Of a stretch of 64,000 nt of DNA, positions 17,582 through 25,326 are shown piece by piece. Origin of the DNA: Pokkaliibacter sp046614695. GTDB taxonomy: Bacteria; Pseudomonadota; Gammaproteobacteria; Pseudomonadales; Balneatricaceae. Under the pieces are notes generated by a model that worked only from the letters and a program-made list of their open reading frames with translations, made no database searches and was not told the DNA's origin. Position numbers and translations under genes: made by a program. The stretch is from NCBI RefSeq assembly GCF_046614695.1, contig NZ_JBKKHQ010000007.1:1-64000 (forward strand), written 5' to 3'. Position 1 is the stretch's first letter. Each line of letters begins with the position of its first letter.

Positions 17582-18184
17582 TTAGCTGGCGGGAGTCGGT
17601 GGAGCTACAGGCGTAGGTGTTGGCATGGGTTGAGAAACGCTGCGCTTGATGCTGTTCTGCAGTTGTTTCAGGCGCTCAAGGCGCAGACGACTGGCTTCTT
17701 CTGCCGTGGTCATGCGCAGGTTGTACTCATCGAGCCACGAGCGTGAACCGCGCACCATGGCGCTCATCTCTTCCATACCGTTTTTCAGGTTAGCCAGGAA
17801 CGCCTGGTAACTCACTTCCTGCTCGATCAACAGATCCAGCATTTTCTGATTACTGCTGGCGCTCAGTGCCGACTCCAGACTGGTCAGCATGGTTTCCATG
17901 CGCACGGCCTGAGCTTTTTGTTCAGTAAGCAGATCTTTCCAGTCGCGATAATCCGCCTCAATGGTGGCTGTATCGTTTTTCCACTGGCTGGTCATCTGTT
18001 CAACCTGAAAACTCAGTTTGCTGGCCCAGGGGCTGGGCACCCACAGCCAGAGATTCACAGTAAGCAGAATCGCCACGGCGGAGAGAATGAGGCTCAGGGT
18101 TGAGATATTCAGAGAGATGCTGATCTTGCGGCGACTCTTTTTGGCAGTGTCTTCAACCGCTGGCGTGTCATTCTGAACGGCCAT
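17582..18184 (-). CDS. Unknown single-pass membrane protein with coiled-coil periplasmic or cytoplasmic region
   Basis: I do not recognise this 200-aa protein. A basic N-terminus (KKSRRK) precedes one membrane segment (about residues 28-48, LSLILSAVAILLTVNLWLW), then about 110 residues of charged, probably helical sequence rich in Glu, Lys and Gln, and a proline-rich tail (PMPTPTPVAPPTP). The topology suggests a bitopic protein. The start is the ATG with AAGGAAG ahead of it; an ATG 18 nt upstream is weaker. It is convergent with lysS and divergent from ung. Confidence 0.7.
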   Translation of the reverse strand: MAVQNDTPAVEDTAKKSRRKISISLNISTLSLILSAVAILLTVNLWLWVPSPWASKLSFQVEQMTSQWKNDTATIEADYRDWKDLLTEQKAQAVRMETMLTSLESALSASSNQKMLDLLIEQEVSYQAFLANLKNGMEEMSAMVRGSRSWLDEYNLRMTTAEEASRLRLERLKQLQNSIKRSVSQPMPTPTPVAPPTPAS

Positions 18185-18267
18185 ATTGGCGACTTCCTTC
18201 ATGCAATCAACGATCTATGTATCTTGGCGGCTGTCGTGCGGACTGGCAAGTAGGGTGTTTCCTAGGG

Positions 18268-18296
18268 TTAAGAGCGTTGAGTGAGGCTGTTACAAT
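18268..18296 (+). promoter_or_regulatory. Candidate sigma-70 promoter of ung
   Basis: TTAAGA, a 17-nt spacer, then TACAAT (-10 at 18291-18296) lies 39 nt ahead of the ung start. The -10 is near consensus; the -35 matches at four of six bases. Confidence 0.45.
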
Positions 18297-18334
18297 AGCG
18301 CCATGATGATATTTGCTGGAGTAAGAGAGCGCTC

Positions 18335-19033
18335 ATGAGCCTGAATGTCGACCCAAGCTGGCAGCCCTGGCTGGATGAAGAATGTGCCAAGCCTTATATG
18401 CAGCAGCTGCGAGGCTTTCTGCGAGCTGAGAAAGATGCGCACAAAGTGATCTACCCACGCTCGCAAGACTGGTTTAATGCCTTTCATTACTGCGGGTTTG
18501 ATCAGGCGAAAGTCGTGATTCTCGGGCAGGACCCATACCACGGCCCAGGTCAGGCTCACGGTCTGTGCTTCTCAGTGAAGCCTGGCGTTCGCGTTCCTCC
18601 CTCACTGGTGAATATCTACAAGGAGCTGCAACGTGACCTGGGTATTCAGCCGCCGCCTCATGGTTGTCTGATTCCCTGGGCGGAGCAGGGTGTCATTATG
18701 CTGAATGCCGTCATGACGGTGGAACAGGGCAAGGCAGGGGCGCATCAGGGAAAAGGCTGGGAAAGTTTTACCGATGCTGTGGTTGAAAAGCTTAATCGTG
18801 AACGTGAGGGTCTGGTCTTTATGCTGTGGGGCAGCTACGCCCAGAAGAAAGGCCGGGTGATTGATCGCCAGTGCCACTGTGTGCTGGAAAGCGTTCACCC
18901 ATCACCCTTGTCAGCTCATAGGGGCTTTATCGGTAACGGTCACTTCTCGGCGGCCAATCTCTGGTTGCAAGAGCGGGGGGTAGTGCCGATTGATTGGCAA
19001 TTGCCCGCGCACTATGAGCTTTCTGAAGCCTGA
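18335..19033 (+). CDS. ung: Uracil-DNA glycosylase (family 1)
   Basis: Removes uracil from DNA to start base-excision repair. The 232-aa protein shows the water-activating motif GQDPYHG (catalytic D66), the Phe of GLCFSV, NAVMTVEQG (usually NTVLTV) and the minor-groove loop HPSPLSAHRGF near residue 188. Start ATG follows AAGAGAG. It is a monocistronic unit, bounded by a terminator 10 nt after the stop. Confidence 0.97.
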   Translation: MSLNVDPSWQPWLDEECAKPYMQQLRGFLRAEKDAHKVIYPRSQDWFNAFHYCGFDQAKVVILGQDPYHGPGQAHGLCFSVKPGVRVPPSLVNIYKELQRDLGIQPPPHGCLIPWAEQGVIMLNAVMTVEQGKAGAHQGKGWESFTDAVVEKLNREREGLVFMLWGSYAQKKGRVIDRQCHCVLESVHPSPLSAHRGFIGNGHFSAANLWLQERGVVPIDWQLPAHYELSEA

Positions 19034-19041
19034 TCGACCAT

Positions 19042-19073
19042 AAAAAAAAGAGACCCTAGTGGTCTCTTTTTAT
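19042..19073. terminator. Bidirectional terminator between ung and ygfZ
   Basis: A 10-bp stem (AAAAGAGACC / GGTCTCTTTT) has a 5-nt loop, a preceding A run and a following T run. It sits between the convergent ung and ygfZ genes. Confidence 0.9.
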
Positions 19074-19090
19074 TCAGCGCGGAAATACGA

Positions 19091-20140
19091 TCAGAGCTTG
19101 GGACGGTTTCTTTCGAAAACTTCCGGATCGATTTCATAAGGCAGCTCTTGGCTGATGTTCAGTGTGGCACTGCTATCTTCTGTCAGCCAGATTGGTGCGT
19201 CCAGCTCATTGCGATAAAGTACCGCCAGAAGCTGGTAACTGTTCTCGCCAATGCGAGCAGCGCGCACGATCTGTCCCGCCACTTCACGCTTTTCACTAGT
19301 CAGGGTGGCACCGGCCACGGGCTTCACCTTGCTGCTGACACTGGCCAGATGCATGTTGCGCTTAAGCGAACCGACAAACTGCATGCGTGCGACAATTTCT
19401 TGTCCGGTGTAGCAGCCTTTCTTGAAGCTGATGCCGCCCAGAGCCTGCAGGTTAAGCATCTGAGGGATAAAGGTATCAACTGTCGCCGGGGTAATGTCCG
19501 GTAAGGCCGCTTTAACTTCCTCGGCTTCCCATAGCTCGCTGCTGGTGAAGAAGGCGTGTTCAGTAATGGGCACCCAGAGTTTTTTGGCGCGTTCAGGAGA
19601 TAGCCAGAGTTCAAAGCGCGGTTCATTACCGGCAATGCGGATAACATGGCCGCCTTCAATCGCCATAACCTGTCCCGGTGTCTCAGGCGCATCATCAAAG
19701 AGTGCCTGAAGAATGTTGTCGCTGCCTTCACCGGTCAGACCGAGGCGGACCCAGTCATCACTGGCATCACTCAGGGTGGCTTTGAAAAAGACGATGTATT
19801 TGGCAAGGGTGGCGCGGGTGGATTCGACCATGTCTCGGCGCATGCCGAAGAGATAACCGGTGTCATCCTTCACCAGACGGAACAACGATAGCAGAGCGCC
19901 TTTGTGGGTACACAGACCGCCCAGCACGCTGTTGTCTGCACTGACGGCATTTACATCGCAGGTCAGCTGGCCTTGCAGAAATTTTGCTGCCATTTCACCT
20001 TCGCAGCGCAGCACGCCAAGATGGGAAAGATCCATCAGGCGCGGGCGGTCAGCCGGTGGCGCCGCGAAGTGATATTGCACGCCGTCCTCATTCCAGGCGG
20101 CACCTTGTTGTTGCAGAAACGCTTGCCAGAAACTGTTCAT
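19091..20140 (-). CDS. ygfZ: Folate-binding protein YgfZ (GcvT-like)
   Basis: Tetrahydrofolate-dependent protein needed for activity of some iron-sulfur enzymes such as MiaB. The 349-aa sequence has the GcvT-like fold and the diagnostic K-G-C-Y-T-G-Q motif (ISFKKGCYTGQEIVARMQ, about residues 237-254) with its conserved cysteine. It lies divergent from sdhE; both concern cofactor or flavin/iron-sulfur enzyme maturation. The start is the only sensible ATG. Confidence 0.93.
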   Translation of the reverse strand: MNSFWQAFLQQQGAAWNEDGVQYHFAAPPADRPRLMDLSHLGVLRCEGEMAAKFLQGQLTCDVNAVSADNSVLGGLCTHKGALLSLFRLVKDDTGYLFGMRRDMVESTRATLAKYIVFFKATLSDASDDWVRLGLTGEGSDNILQALFDDAPETPGQVMAIEGGHVIRIAGNEPRFELWLSPERAKKLWVPITEHAFFTSSELWEAEEVKAALPDITPATVDTFIPQMLNLQALGGISFKKGCYTGQEIVARMQFVGSLKRNMHLASVSSKVKPVAGATLTSEKREVAGQIVRAARIGENSYQLLAVLYRNELDAPIWLTEDSSATLNISQELPYEIDPEVFERNRPKL

Positions 20141-20296
20141 AGGGCATCAATCAGATAGGAACTCAAAGAATGGAGGGCTTGCGGCAGCATCATAACATTG
20201 CTTGCGCCGTAAAGCCGAACCGGCGCCGGTTTTGCGCTGATAGCCAACACATGGGGGTGACTCCTGTTCCTTGCAAGTCAGGAATCGTACTGATGC

Positions 20297-20325
20297 TTGG
20301 GTTCGCCTGCACCAACCACTATAAT
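20297..20325 (+). promoter_or_regulatory. Sigma-70 promoter of sdhE-ygfX
   Basis: TTGGGT, a 17-nt spacer, then a perfect TATAAT lies 28 nt ahead of the sdhE start codon. Confidence 0.7.
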
Positions 20326-20353
20326 CGCGGGGTTTTTGTTGAGGGGTGTTGTC

Positions 20354-20617
20354 ATGTCCAACGTCTATAGCGATGTGGATGTTCGCCGCCTCCGCTGGCA
20401 GAGTCGCCGCGGAATGCTGGAGCTGGATGTCCTGCTGGTACCGTTCGTTGAAGAAGTCTTCGCACAGCTGCCGCGAGAGGATCAGGAGCGATACGTGCGC
20501 TTGCTGGAACAGGAAGATACGGATCTATTCTCTTGGTTTATGCAGCACACGACGGCAGAGGATCCTGATCTGGCGCGTATCGTCAAAATTATTCTGGATC
20601 GCGTTCAGCCCGCCTGA
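20354..20617 (+). CDS. sdhE: FAD assembly factor SdhE
   Basis: Small cytoplasmic protein that promotes covalent FAD attachment to succinate dehydrogenase and fumarate reductase. The 87-aa product carries the family motif RRGMLELDVLL (RGxxE, residues 18-28) and the helical ERYVRLLEQEDTDLFSWF segment. Upstream in-frame ATG at 20297 overlaps the promoter and is rejected. ygfX follows 46 nt downstream, the usual pair. Confidence 0.95.
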   Translation: MSNVYSDVDVRRLRWQSRRGMLELDVLLVPFVEEVFAQLPREDQERYVRLLEQEDTDLFSWFMQHTTAEDPDLARIVKIILDRVQPA

Positions 20618-20663
20618 GGCTAATGCTGCTTAACTGGCTTGCGTCATCTTCAGGGAGTGAAGT

Positions 20664-21107
20664 ATGTCGTCAGGTTTTTCGATGGGGATGGCGAGCCTTC
20701 GTCCATCCCGTCTCTCCTCTTTAGTGCTCAATCTTGCGCTGGTTCTGGCGCTGACCTCTGCGCTGTTCTTGCCTGACTGGCGCTACACCCTGTTAACCGC
20801 TCTGCTGACAATGGCACTCTATGCGCTGGAGTGCTGGTATCTGCGCCGCACTGCAATCAGTGGAATTCGATGGTATCGCCATGACTGGGCGGTATCTCTG
20901 CCTGAGGATGGCTGGATTCCTGTGGCTTTGACAGGCTGCTGGCTGAGCCGTTATTGCATCATTCTTTATGCTTATGGCCTGGAGCCAGGCGAGAAAAAAA
21001 GAACGCTGACGTTGGTGCTTTTTGCCGATGCCATGGAAAGTGAAGTATGGCGGCGCCTGCAGGTCAGGCTGCGCTATCAGTCACTCAAGTCTGATAGTGC
21101 AGCCTGA
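20664..21107 (+). CDS. ygfX: YgfX/CptA family inner-membrane protein
   Basis: A 147-aa protein with two closely spaced membrane segments (about residues 22-37 and 42-58) and a cytoplasmic C-terminal domain. It matches the DUF1434 YgfX family always found with sdhE. In E. coli YgfX was reported as a toxin acting on FtsZ/MreB with SdhE as antitoxin (CptAB), a role later disputed; an SdhE partner role is the safer reading. The N-terminus could begin at M7 or M9. It ends 29 nt before the convergent nadB. Confidence 0.85.
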   Translation: MSSGFSMGMASLRPSRLSSLVLNLALVLALTSALFLPDWRYTLLTALLTMALYALECWYLRRTAISGIRWYRHDWAVSLPEDGWIPVALTGCWLSRYCIILYAYGLEPGEKKRTLTLVLFADAMESEVWRRLQVRLRYQSLKSDSAA

Positions 21108-21136
21108 AACAGTGGCCAAATTCAGCGGGCTGCTCT

Positions 21137-22750
21137 TTATGAGCGCGGCCAAGGATAATGTTTTGGTGCCAGAACGGTATCGCGGATTTCAGCAGAAAGT
21201 TCCGGGTAATCGAGGGTGTAATGCAAGCCCCGGCTTTCCTTGCGAAGCATGGCGGAGCGGATAATCAGTTCGGCAACCAGCGCAAGATTACGAAGCTCAA
21301 TCAAATCGCGCGTAATTTTGAAGTTGCTGTAATACTCGGCGATTTCCTGCTGCAGCAGATCAATACGATGCTGAGCGCGCTGAAGGCGTTTAGTCGTGCG
21401 CACAATGCCGACGTAATCCCACATGAAACGACGCAGCTCATCCCAGTTGTGGCTGATGATGACGTGTTCGTCCGAGTCCGTGACCTGGCTTTCATCCCAG
21501 GCGGGAGCGCCAGCGCTGGCCGGGCGGTTGTCATTCATGGTCAGAATGTCCTGCGCACAGGCGCGCGCATAGACGATGCACTCCAGCAGCGAGTTACTGG
21601 CCAGCCGGTTAGCCCCATGAAGCCCGGTGAAGGCTGTTTCCCCTACGGCATACAGGCAGCCGATATCAGTGGCCCCACGGGTATCTGTCATGATTCCACC
21701 ACAGGTGTAATGGGCGGCGGGAACGACGGGAATAGGTTGCGAGGTCATGTCGATGCCAAAGCTCAGGCAGCGTTCATAGACGGTGGGGAAATGCTCGCGG
21801 ATAAACTCCGGCTCGCGGTGGGAAATATCCAGATTGACATGATCCAGACCCAGGCGCTTCATCTCATGGTCAATTGCGCGGGCCACGATGTCACGCGGGG
21901 CTAACTCGCCTCGCGGGTCGAACCGGAACATAAAGCGCTCGCCATCGGGGAGCGTCAAATGCGCGCCTTCACCACGCAGCGCCTCTGTAATCAGAAAAGA
22001 CTTGGCCTGGGGGTGATAGAGACAGGTCGGATGGAACTGATTGAACTCCATGTTGGCAACGCGACAGCCTGCTCGCCAGGCCATGGCAATACCATCACCG
22101 GACGCGCCATCCGGGTTACTGGTATACAGATAGGCTTTACTGGCGCCGCCAGTGGCCAGAATCACAAAGCGGGCTTTGAAAACTTCCACATGACCACTGT
22201 CCAGATTGAGAACATAGGCGCCCTCGCAGCGATTACCCTCCAAACGCAGCTTGCGTCGGGTAATCAGATCCACTGCCAGAAAATGAGTCAGCATGGTGAT
22301 GTTGCTGTGGGCCGTGGCCTGTGACAGCAAACTTTGCTCAATGGCACGGCCTGTGGCATCGGCCGCATGAATGATGCGTCGATGACTATGGCCACCTTCC
22401 TTGGTGAGATGAAAGGGCATGGCTTCACGACCCTGTTCATCACGCGTGAAGGGCACTCCCTGACGGATAAGCCAGTCGATGGCGGAAGGGCCGTTTTCAA
22501 CGGTAAAGCGCACCGCATCCGGGCGTGAAAGCTGAGCGCCAGCCTCCATGGTGTCACTGATGTGGCTAGCGACGGTATCCTGCTCATCCAACACGGCGGC
22601 AACACCGCCCTGAGCCCAGAAGGTCGAGCCGCTATGCAGGCTGGCTTTGCTGAGCACGGCCACTTTCAAGTGATCGGCAAGATGAAGGGCTGCAGTCAGT
22701 CCTGCGGCACCGCTGCCGATGATAAGCACGTCATATTCTTGTTCTGCCAT
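21137..22750 (-). CDS. nadB: L-aspartate oxidase
   Basis: FAD enzyme making iminoaspartate for quinolinate and NAD synthesis. The 537-aa product (E. coli 540) has the FAD motif DVLIIGSGAAGLTAAL (residues 7-22), SKASLHSGSTFWAQGG, the active-site segment HPTCLYHPQAKSFLITEALRGEGA and GHTCGG-like AAHYTCGGIMTD. I chose the ATG giving MAEQEYDVLII; a 17-codon upstream extension has no family counterpart. It is divergent from rpoE, an arrangement shared with pseudomonads. Confidence 0.96.
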   Translation of the reverse strand: MAEQEYDVLIIGSGAAGLTAALHLADHLKVAVLSKASLHSGSTFWAQGGVAAVLDEQDTVASHISDTMEAGAQLSRPDAVRFTVENGPSAIDWLIRQGVPFTRDEQGREAMPFHLTKEGGHSHRRIIHAADATGRAIEQSLLSQATAHSNITMLTHFLAVDLITRRKLRLEGNRCEGAYVLNLDSGHVEVFKARFVILATGGASKAYLYTSNPDGASGDGIAMAWRAGCRVANMEFNQFHPTCLYHPQAKSFLITEALRGEGAHLTLPDGERFMFRFDPRGELAPRDIVARAIDHEMKRLGLDHVNLDISHREPEFIREHFPTVYERCLSFGIDMTSQPIPVVPAAHYTCGGIMTDTRGATDIGCLYAVGETAFTGLHGANRLASNSLLECIVYARACAQDILTMNDNRPASAGAPAWDESQVTDSDEHVIISHNWDELRRFMWDYVGIVRTTKRLQRAQHRIDLLQQEIAEYYSNFKITRDLIELRNLALVAELIIRSAMLRKESRGLHYTLDYPELSAEIRDTVLAPKHYPWPRS

Positions 22751-23176
22751 TCCTGCGGGCTTCCCTGTGGTAAAGGCGCCATGCCGACGCAATCCGTGCA
22801 TTTTACTGGGATTGTCCCGGCAGAAAAGAGTGCGGCTCGCCAGAGTGCCGCGAATTTGTCCTCAAGCAAGGATGAAAACGCTGCTTCATGGGGAACTTGC
22901 CCAATTGCTGGTGGTCATAAGTCTCCGGCAAGGAGGTTCGCTTGCCTGAAATGGCCATTTGGCGGGTGTTGGCACTGACGTATGCAGCTTCTGACTCTGC
23001 TCGTCAGTGAATAGCCACTAATGCTACATTCTGTTTCCTCTGTGGGGATCACTCCGTTGCTCAGGCAAAATAGCTCCCCATCAACCTGATGTAACCCTTA
23101 TGTCTGGATGTCTCTGCTGCTTGGGGGAATCTCCGCTACGGGTCAGATTATAGTCTCCAGGAAAAAGGGGAAGGTG
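22751..23176. other. Divergent intergenic region nadB / rpoE
   Basis: A 426-bp region between the nadB and rpoE start codons. It contains the sigma-E-type promoter at 22892-22919 and leaves an rpoE leader of about 250 nt. In the leader I see no complete gene. Short in-frame codons run up to 23108 ahead of rpoE, but they carry no recognisable domain. Confidence 0.6.
22892..22919 (+). promoter_or_regulatory. Sigma-E-type promoter upstream of rpoE
   Basis: GGAACTT (22892-22898), a 16-nt spacer, then TCATA (22915-22919). The -35 is a perfect match to the sigma-E/AlgU consensus and the -10 is close to TCTAA/TCTGA. The position, about 255 nt ahead of the rpoE start, fits an autoregulated promoter, as known for rpoE and algU. 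Confidence 0.7.
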
Positions 23177-23755
23177 GTGTCACTGGAACACGATGAATCA
23201 GATCTGGCGCTGGTACGCCAGGCTCAGCGCGGCAATAAGCGGGCCTTTGATCTCTTGGTCATCAAGTACCAGCATCGCATTCTGACGCTGGTGCAGCGCT
23301 TTATGAAAGACCACTCCGAATCCATGGATGTGGCGCAGGAAGCCTTTATCAAGGCTTATCGTTCTCTCAAAAACTTTCGCGGTGAAAGTGCGTTTTATAC
23401 CTGGCTATATCGAATCGCTGTCAATACCGCAAAAAACTATCTTGTCTCGCGCGGACGTCGGCCTCCTGATGTGGATATTCTGGCGGATGATGCTGTGCTG
23501 GTGGAAGGTAATGAGGCTCTGAAAAGCCGGGATACTCCCGAGCACGAGCTTAATCGGGATCGTCTGAAAACCCGAATCCAGGAAGTGCTGGCCAAACTTC
23601 CGGAAGATCTTCGCGTCGCCTTGATGCTGCGCGAGTTTGACGGCCTGAGTTATGAAGACATCGCGGCGGTAATGGATTGTCCTGTCGGTACGGTGCGATC
23701 ACGAATCTTTCGGGCGCGAGAAGCGATCGAACAGGAAATTGCTCCATTACTCTGA
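23177..23755 (+). CDS. rpoE: Envelope-stress sigma factor RpoE/AlgU (sigma-E)
   Basis: Extracytoplasmic-function sigma factor for outer-membrane and periplasmic stress genes. The 192-aa protein has region 2 (RAFDLLVIKYQHRIL, DVAQEAFIKAYRSLKNFRGES, FYTWLYRIAVNTAKNYLV) and region 4 (LPEDLRVALMLREFDGLSYEDIA, CPVGTVRSRIFRARE), very close to AlgU. I chose GTG 23177, preceded by AAGGGGAAGG; it gives the family length (191-193 aa). A longer ATG start at 23108 adds 23 residues unlike the family. The gene heads the rpoE-rseA-rseC-mucD operon. Confidence 0.93.
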   Translation: MSLEHDESDLALVRQAQRGNKRAFDLLVIKYQHRILTLVQRFMKDHSESMDVAQEAFIKAYRSLKNFRGESAFYTWLYRIAVNTAKNYLVSRGRRPPDVDILADDAVLVEGNEALKSRDTPEHELNRDRLKTRIQEVLAKLPEDLRVALMLREFDGLSYEDIAAVMDCPVGTVRSRIFRAREAIEQEIAPLL

Positions 23756-23842
23756 GTGATGAGCCCTCAGGGGATTGCAGGATGCCGCAACAAGTACAGG
23801 CCCCGGAGATTTTTCCCGGGGTATAACAGAATGTATCTCGCG

Positions 23843-23870
23843 GGAACTTATTCCCCGACACCCTCTCTAA
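23843..23870 (+). promoter_or_regulatory. Second sigma-E-type promoter, between rpoE and rseA
   Basis: GGAACTT (23843-23849), a 16-nt spacer, then TCTAA (23866-23870), a consensus-like pair ending 53 nt ahead of the rseA start. It would let sigma-E raise its own anti-sigma factor independently of rpoE. Confidence 0.65.
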
Positions 23871-23923
23871 GCTAGTAGATGTGTCGGGCAGACACTTCCC
23901 TAAACGGGTTGAGGATAAACACT

Positions 23924-24799
23924 ATGAACGAGCAGAGCCGGGAACACTTGTCTGCTCTCCTTGATGGAGAGTCAGACGAGCTGAGTCTGAGGCGACTGCT
24001 GGCACAGGCCGATGATGCTTCCGGACTGCGTAAATCCTGGCATCACTATCAGATGATCAGTGATGCTTTGCACGAACGTCCCATGGGGGATAACGTGCTG
24101 GCAGATCGTGTCCGGTGGGCCATCGACGATGAACCTGAACAGCAGACGGTTAATCGTTTTCAGTCATGGACCAAACCTCTGAGTCACTTGGCGGTAGCTG
24201 CATCTTTTGCTGCTGTTGTTTTTGTCGGAGCCAGTTACTGGTTACCGGGAGGAGTCGGGTTTGGTTCGCCTGCGGATCAGAGCAGCGCTAGTGACAGCAC
24301 TCAGGTGGCACAACTTGAGCAGGATGTTGGCTCCAGTCGTTTCGGACTGGGTGCAAGTTCAGCATTGCCTGTCAGCTACAGCACTGATGGCGTTCAGTCA
24401 GCGGTGCCTGAAAGCCTGAGAAGTGGTCATTACATTCGTCTGGGCGATGGCCTGGGTGATTACCTTCAGCGTCACCAGCAACGAATGGATGATCAGATGT
24501 CGCCCTGGCAACTGGGCTGGAAGCCGGAGGGCTTTGAGCTCAAATCACAGGATGTCAGCGGGGATCAGCAGGTTATGACCTATGCCGGCAAAGAAGGCAG
24601 CTTTAGCGTCTTTATTGAACCTTTGGGTTTGAAACCACGGCTTGAAGGCAGCATGGAACGTCAGGGTAAAACCGTACTGGCGCGACAGTTGCTGAGTCCG
24701 GCCGGTGACTGCTATGTCACAGTCGCGGGCGATCTCAGTCCTGATACGGCCTTGTCTGTGATCAATCATCTGAAGAATGCCAATGAACACAATAACTGA
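23924..24799 (+). CDS. rseA: Anti-sigma-E factor RseA/MucA fused to an RseB/MucB C-terminal domain
   Basis: A 291-aa inner-membrane protein predicted to hold sigma-E inactive. Residues 1-75 match the RseA/MucA sigma-binding domain (HLSALLDGESDELSLRRLL, SWHHYQMISDALH). One membrane helix follows (about 87-106). The periplasmic part includes a MucA-like YLQRHQQ element (180-186) and then a domain (about 192-284) matching the C-terminal domain of RseB/MucB: WQLGWKPEGFEL, MTYAGKEGSFSVFIEP, YVTVAGDLSPDTA. No LolA-like RseB N-terminal domain and no separate rseB gene is present; rseC follows directly. MucA alone is about 194 aa and MucB about 316. Start ATG follows GAGGA. Cleavage by DegS/RseP-type proteases is inferred. 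Confidence 0.88.
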   Translation: MNEQSREHLSALLDGESDELSLRRLLAQADDASGLRKSWHHYQMISDALHERPMGDNVLADRVRWAIDDEPEQQTVNRFQSWTKPLSHLAVAASFAAVVFVGASYWLPGGVGFGSPADQSSASDSTQVAQLEQDVGSSRFGLGASSALPVSYSTDGVQSAVPESLRSGHYIRLGDGLGDYLQRHQQRMDDQMSPWQLGWKPEGFELKSQDVSGDQQVMTYAGKEGSFSVFIEPLGLKPRLEGSMERQGKTVLARQLLSPAGDCYVTVAGDLSPDTALSVINHLKNANEHNN

Positions 24800-25322
24800 A
24801 GTCCTGAAAAGTGATGGCGAGTGGCTGGAGGAGTCCGGCTGGGTTGTCAGCCTGAGCGCCACAGAGGTCGAAGTCGAAACGACCCGGCGTTCCACTTGCG
24901 GTGCCTGCAAGCTCAAAAGCGGTTGCGGGCAGGGGCTTCTGAACTCAATGGGGGAAGGTAAGCGCCAGCGCATGCGCTTGCCACTGCCTGAGGATATGAC
25001 CCTGTCAGAAGGTGACGAAGTTCGTCTGGGCTTAAGACCGGATGCCCTGCTTCGTATGTCTCTGATGGTATATATCCTGCCTCTTCTCGGCCTTTTTATC
25101 GGGCTGGGGGGAGCGACCTTCGTGGGCTTGCCGGAAGGCGGTGCACTGGTGATCGGGTTACTCGGACTTGGTGCCGGGTTCCTTTACTCCCGCAGGATCA
25201 GCGGGAGATGCGCCAGTGGCCAGTGGCAGCCTGTCATCCTCGACAATATGACAATAAAAAATGGGTCAAAAGAGAGTGTTGAGCTGGTGCCGATTCGATT
25301 ACTGGAAGGAAAAGGCAGGTAA
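24783..25322 (+). CDS. rseC: RseC/MucC family sigma-E regulatory membrane protein
   Basis: A 179-aa inner-membrane protein; the family is a mild positive modulator of sigma-E and is also linked to redox functions (the related RsxC-associated factor reduces SoxR). The N-terminal region has the cysteine cluster C39-x2-C42-x5-C48 (STCGACKLKSGCGQ), followed by two membrane segments (about residues 92-108 and 114-132). The gene overlaps the end of rseA by 17 nt, so translation is coupled. ATG 24783 has GAAG at good spacing; ATG 24777 is an alternative. Confidence 0.9.
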   Translation: MNTITEVLKSDGEWLEESGWVVSLSATEVEVETTRRSTCGACKLKSGCGQGLLNSMGEGKRQRMRLPLPEDMTLSEGDEVRLGLRPDALLRMSLMVYILPLLGLFIGLGGATFVGLPEGGALVIGLLGLGAGFLYSRRISGRCASGQWQPVILDNMTIKNGSKESVELVPIRLLEGKGR

Positions 25323-25326
25323 TTTT

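Noticed and set aside
20664..21107. YgfX-SdhE called as a new toxin-antitoxin system
   Set aside because: The pair is conserved with a known flavinylation role for SdhE; the toxin role is disputed, so I do not report it as novel.
23108..23176. N-terminal extension of rpoE from ATG 23108
   Set aside because: It adds 23 residues unlike AlgU/RpoE, while GTG 23177 gives the family length and has a strong ribosome site.
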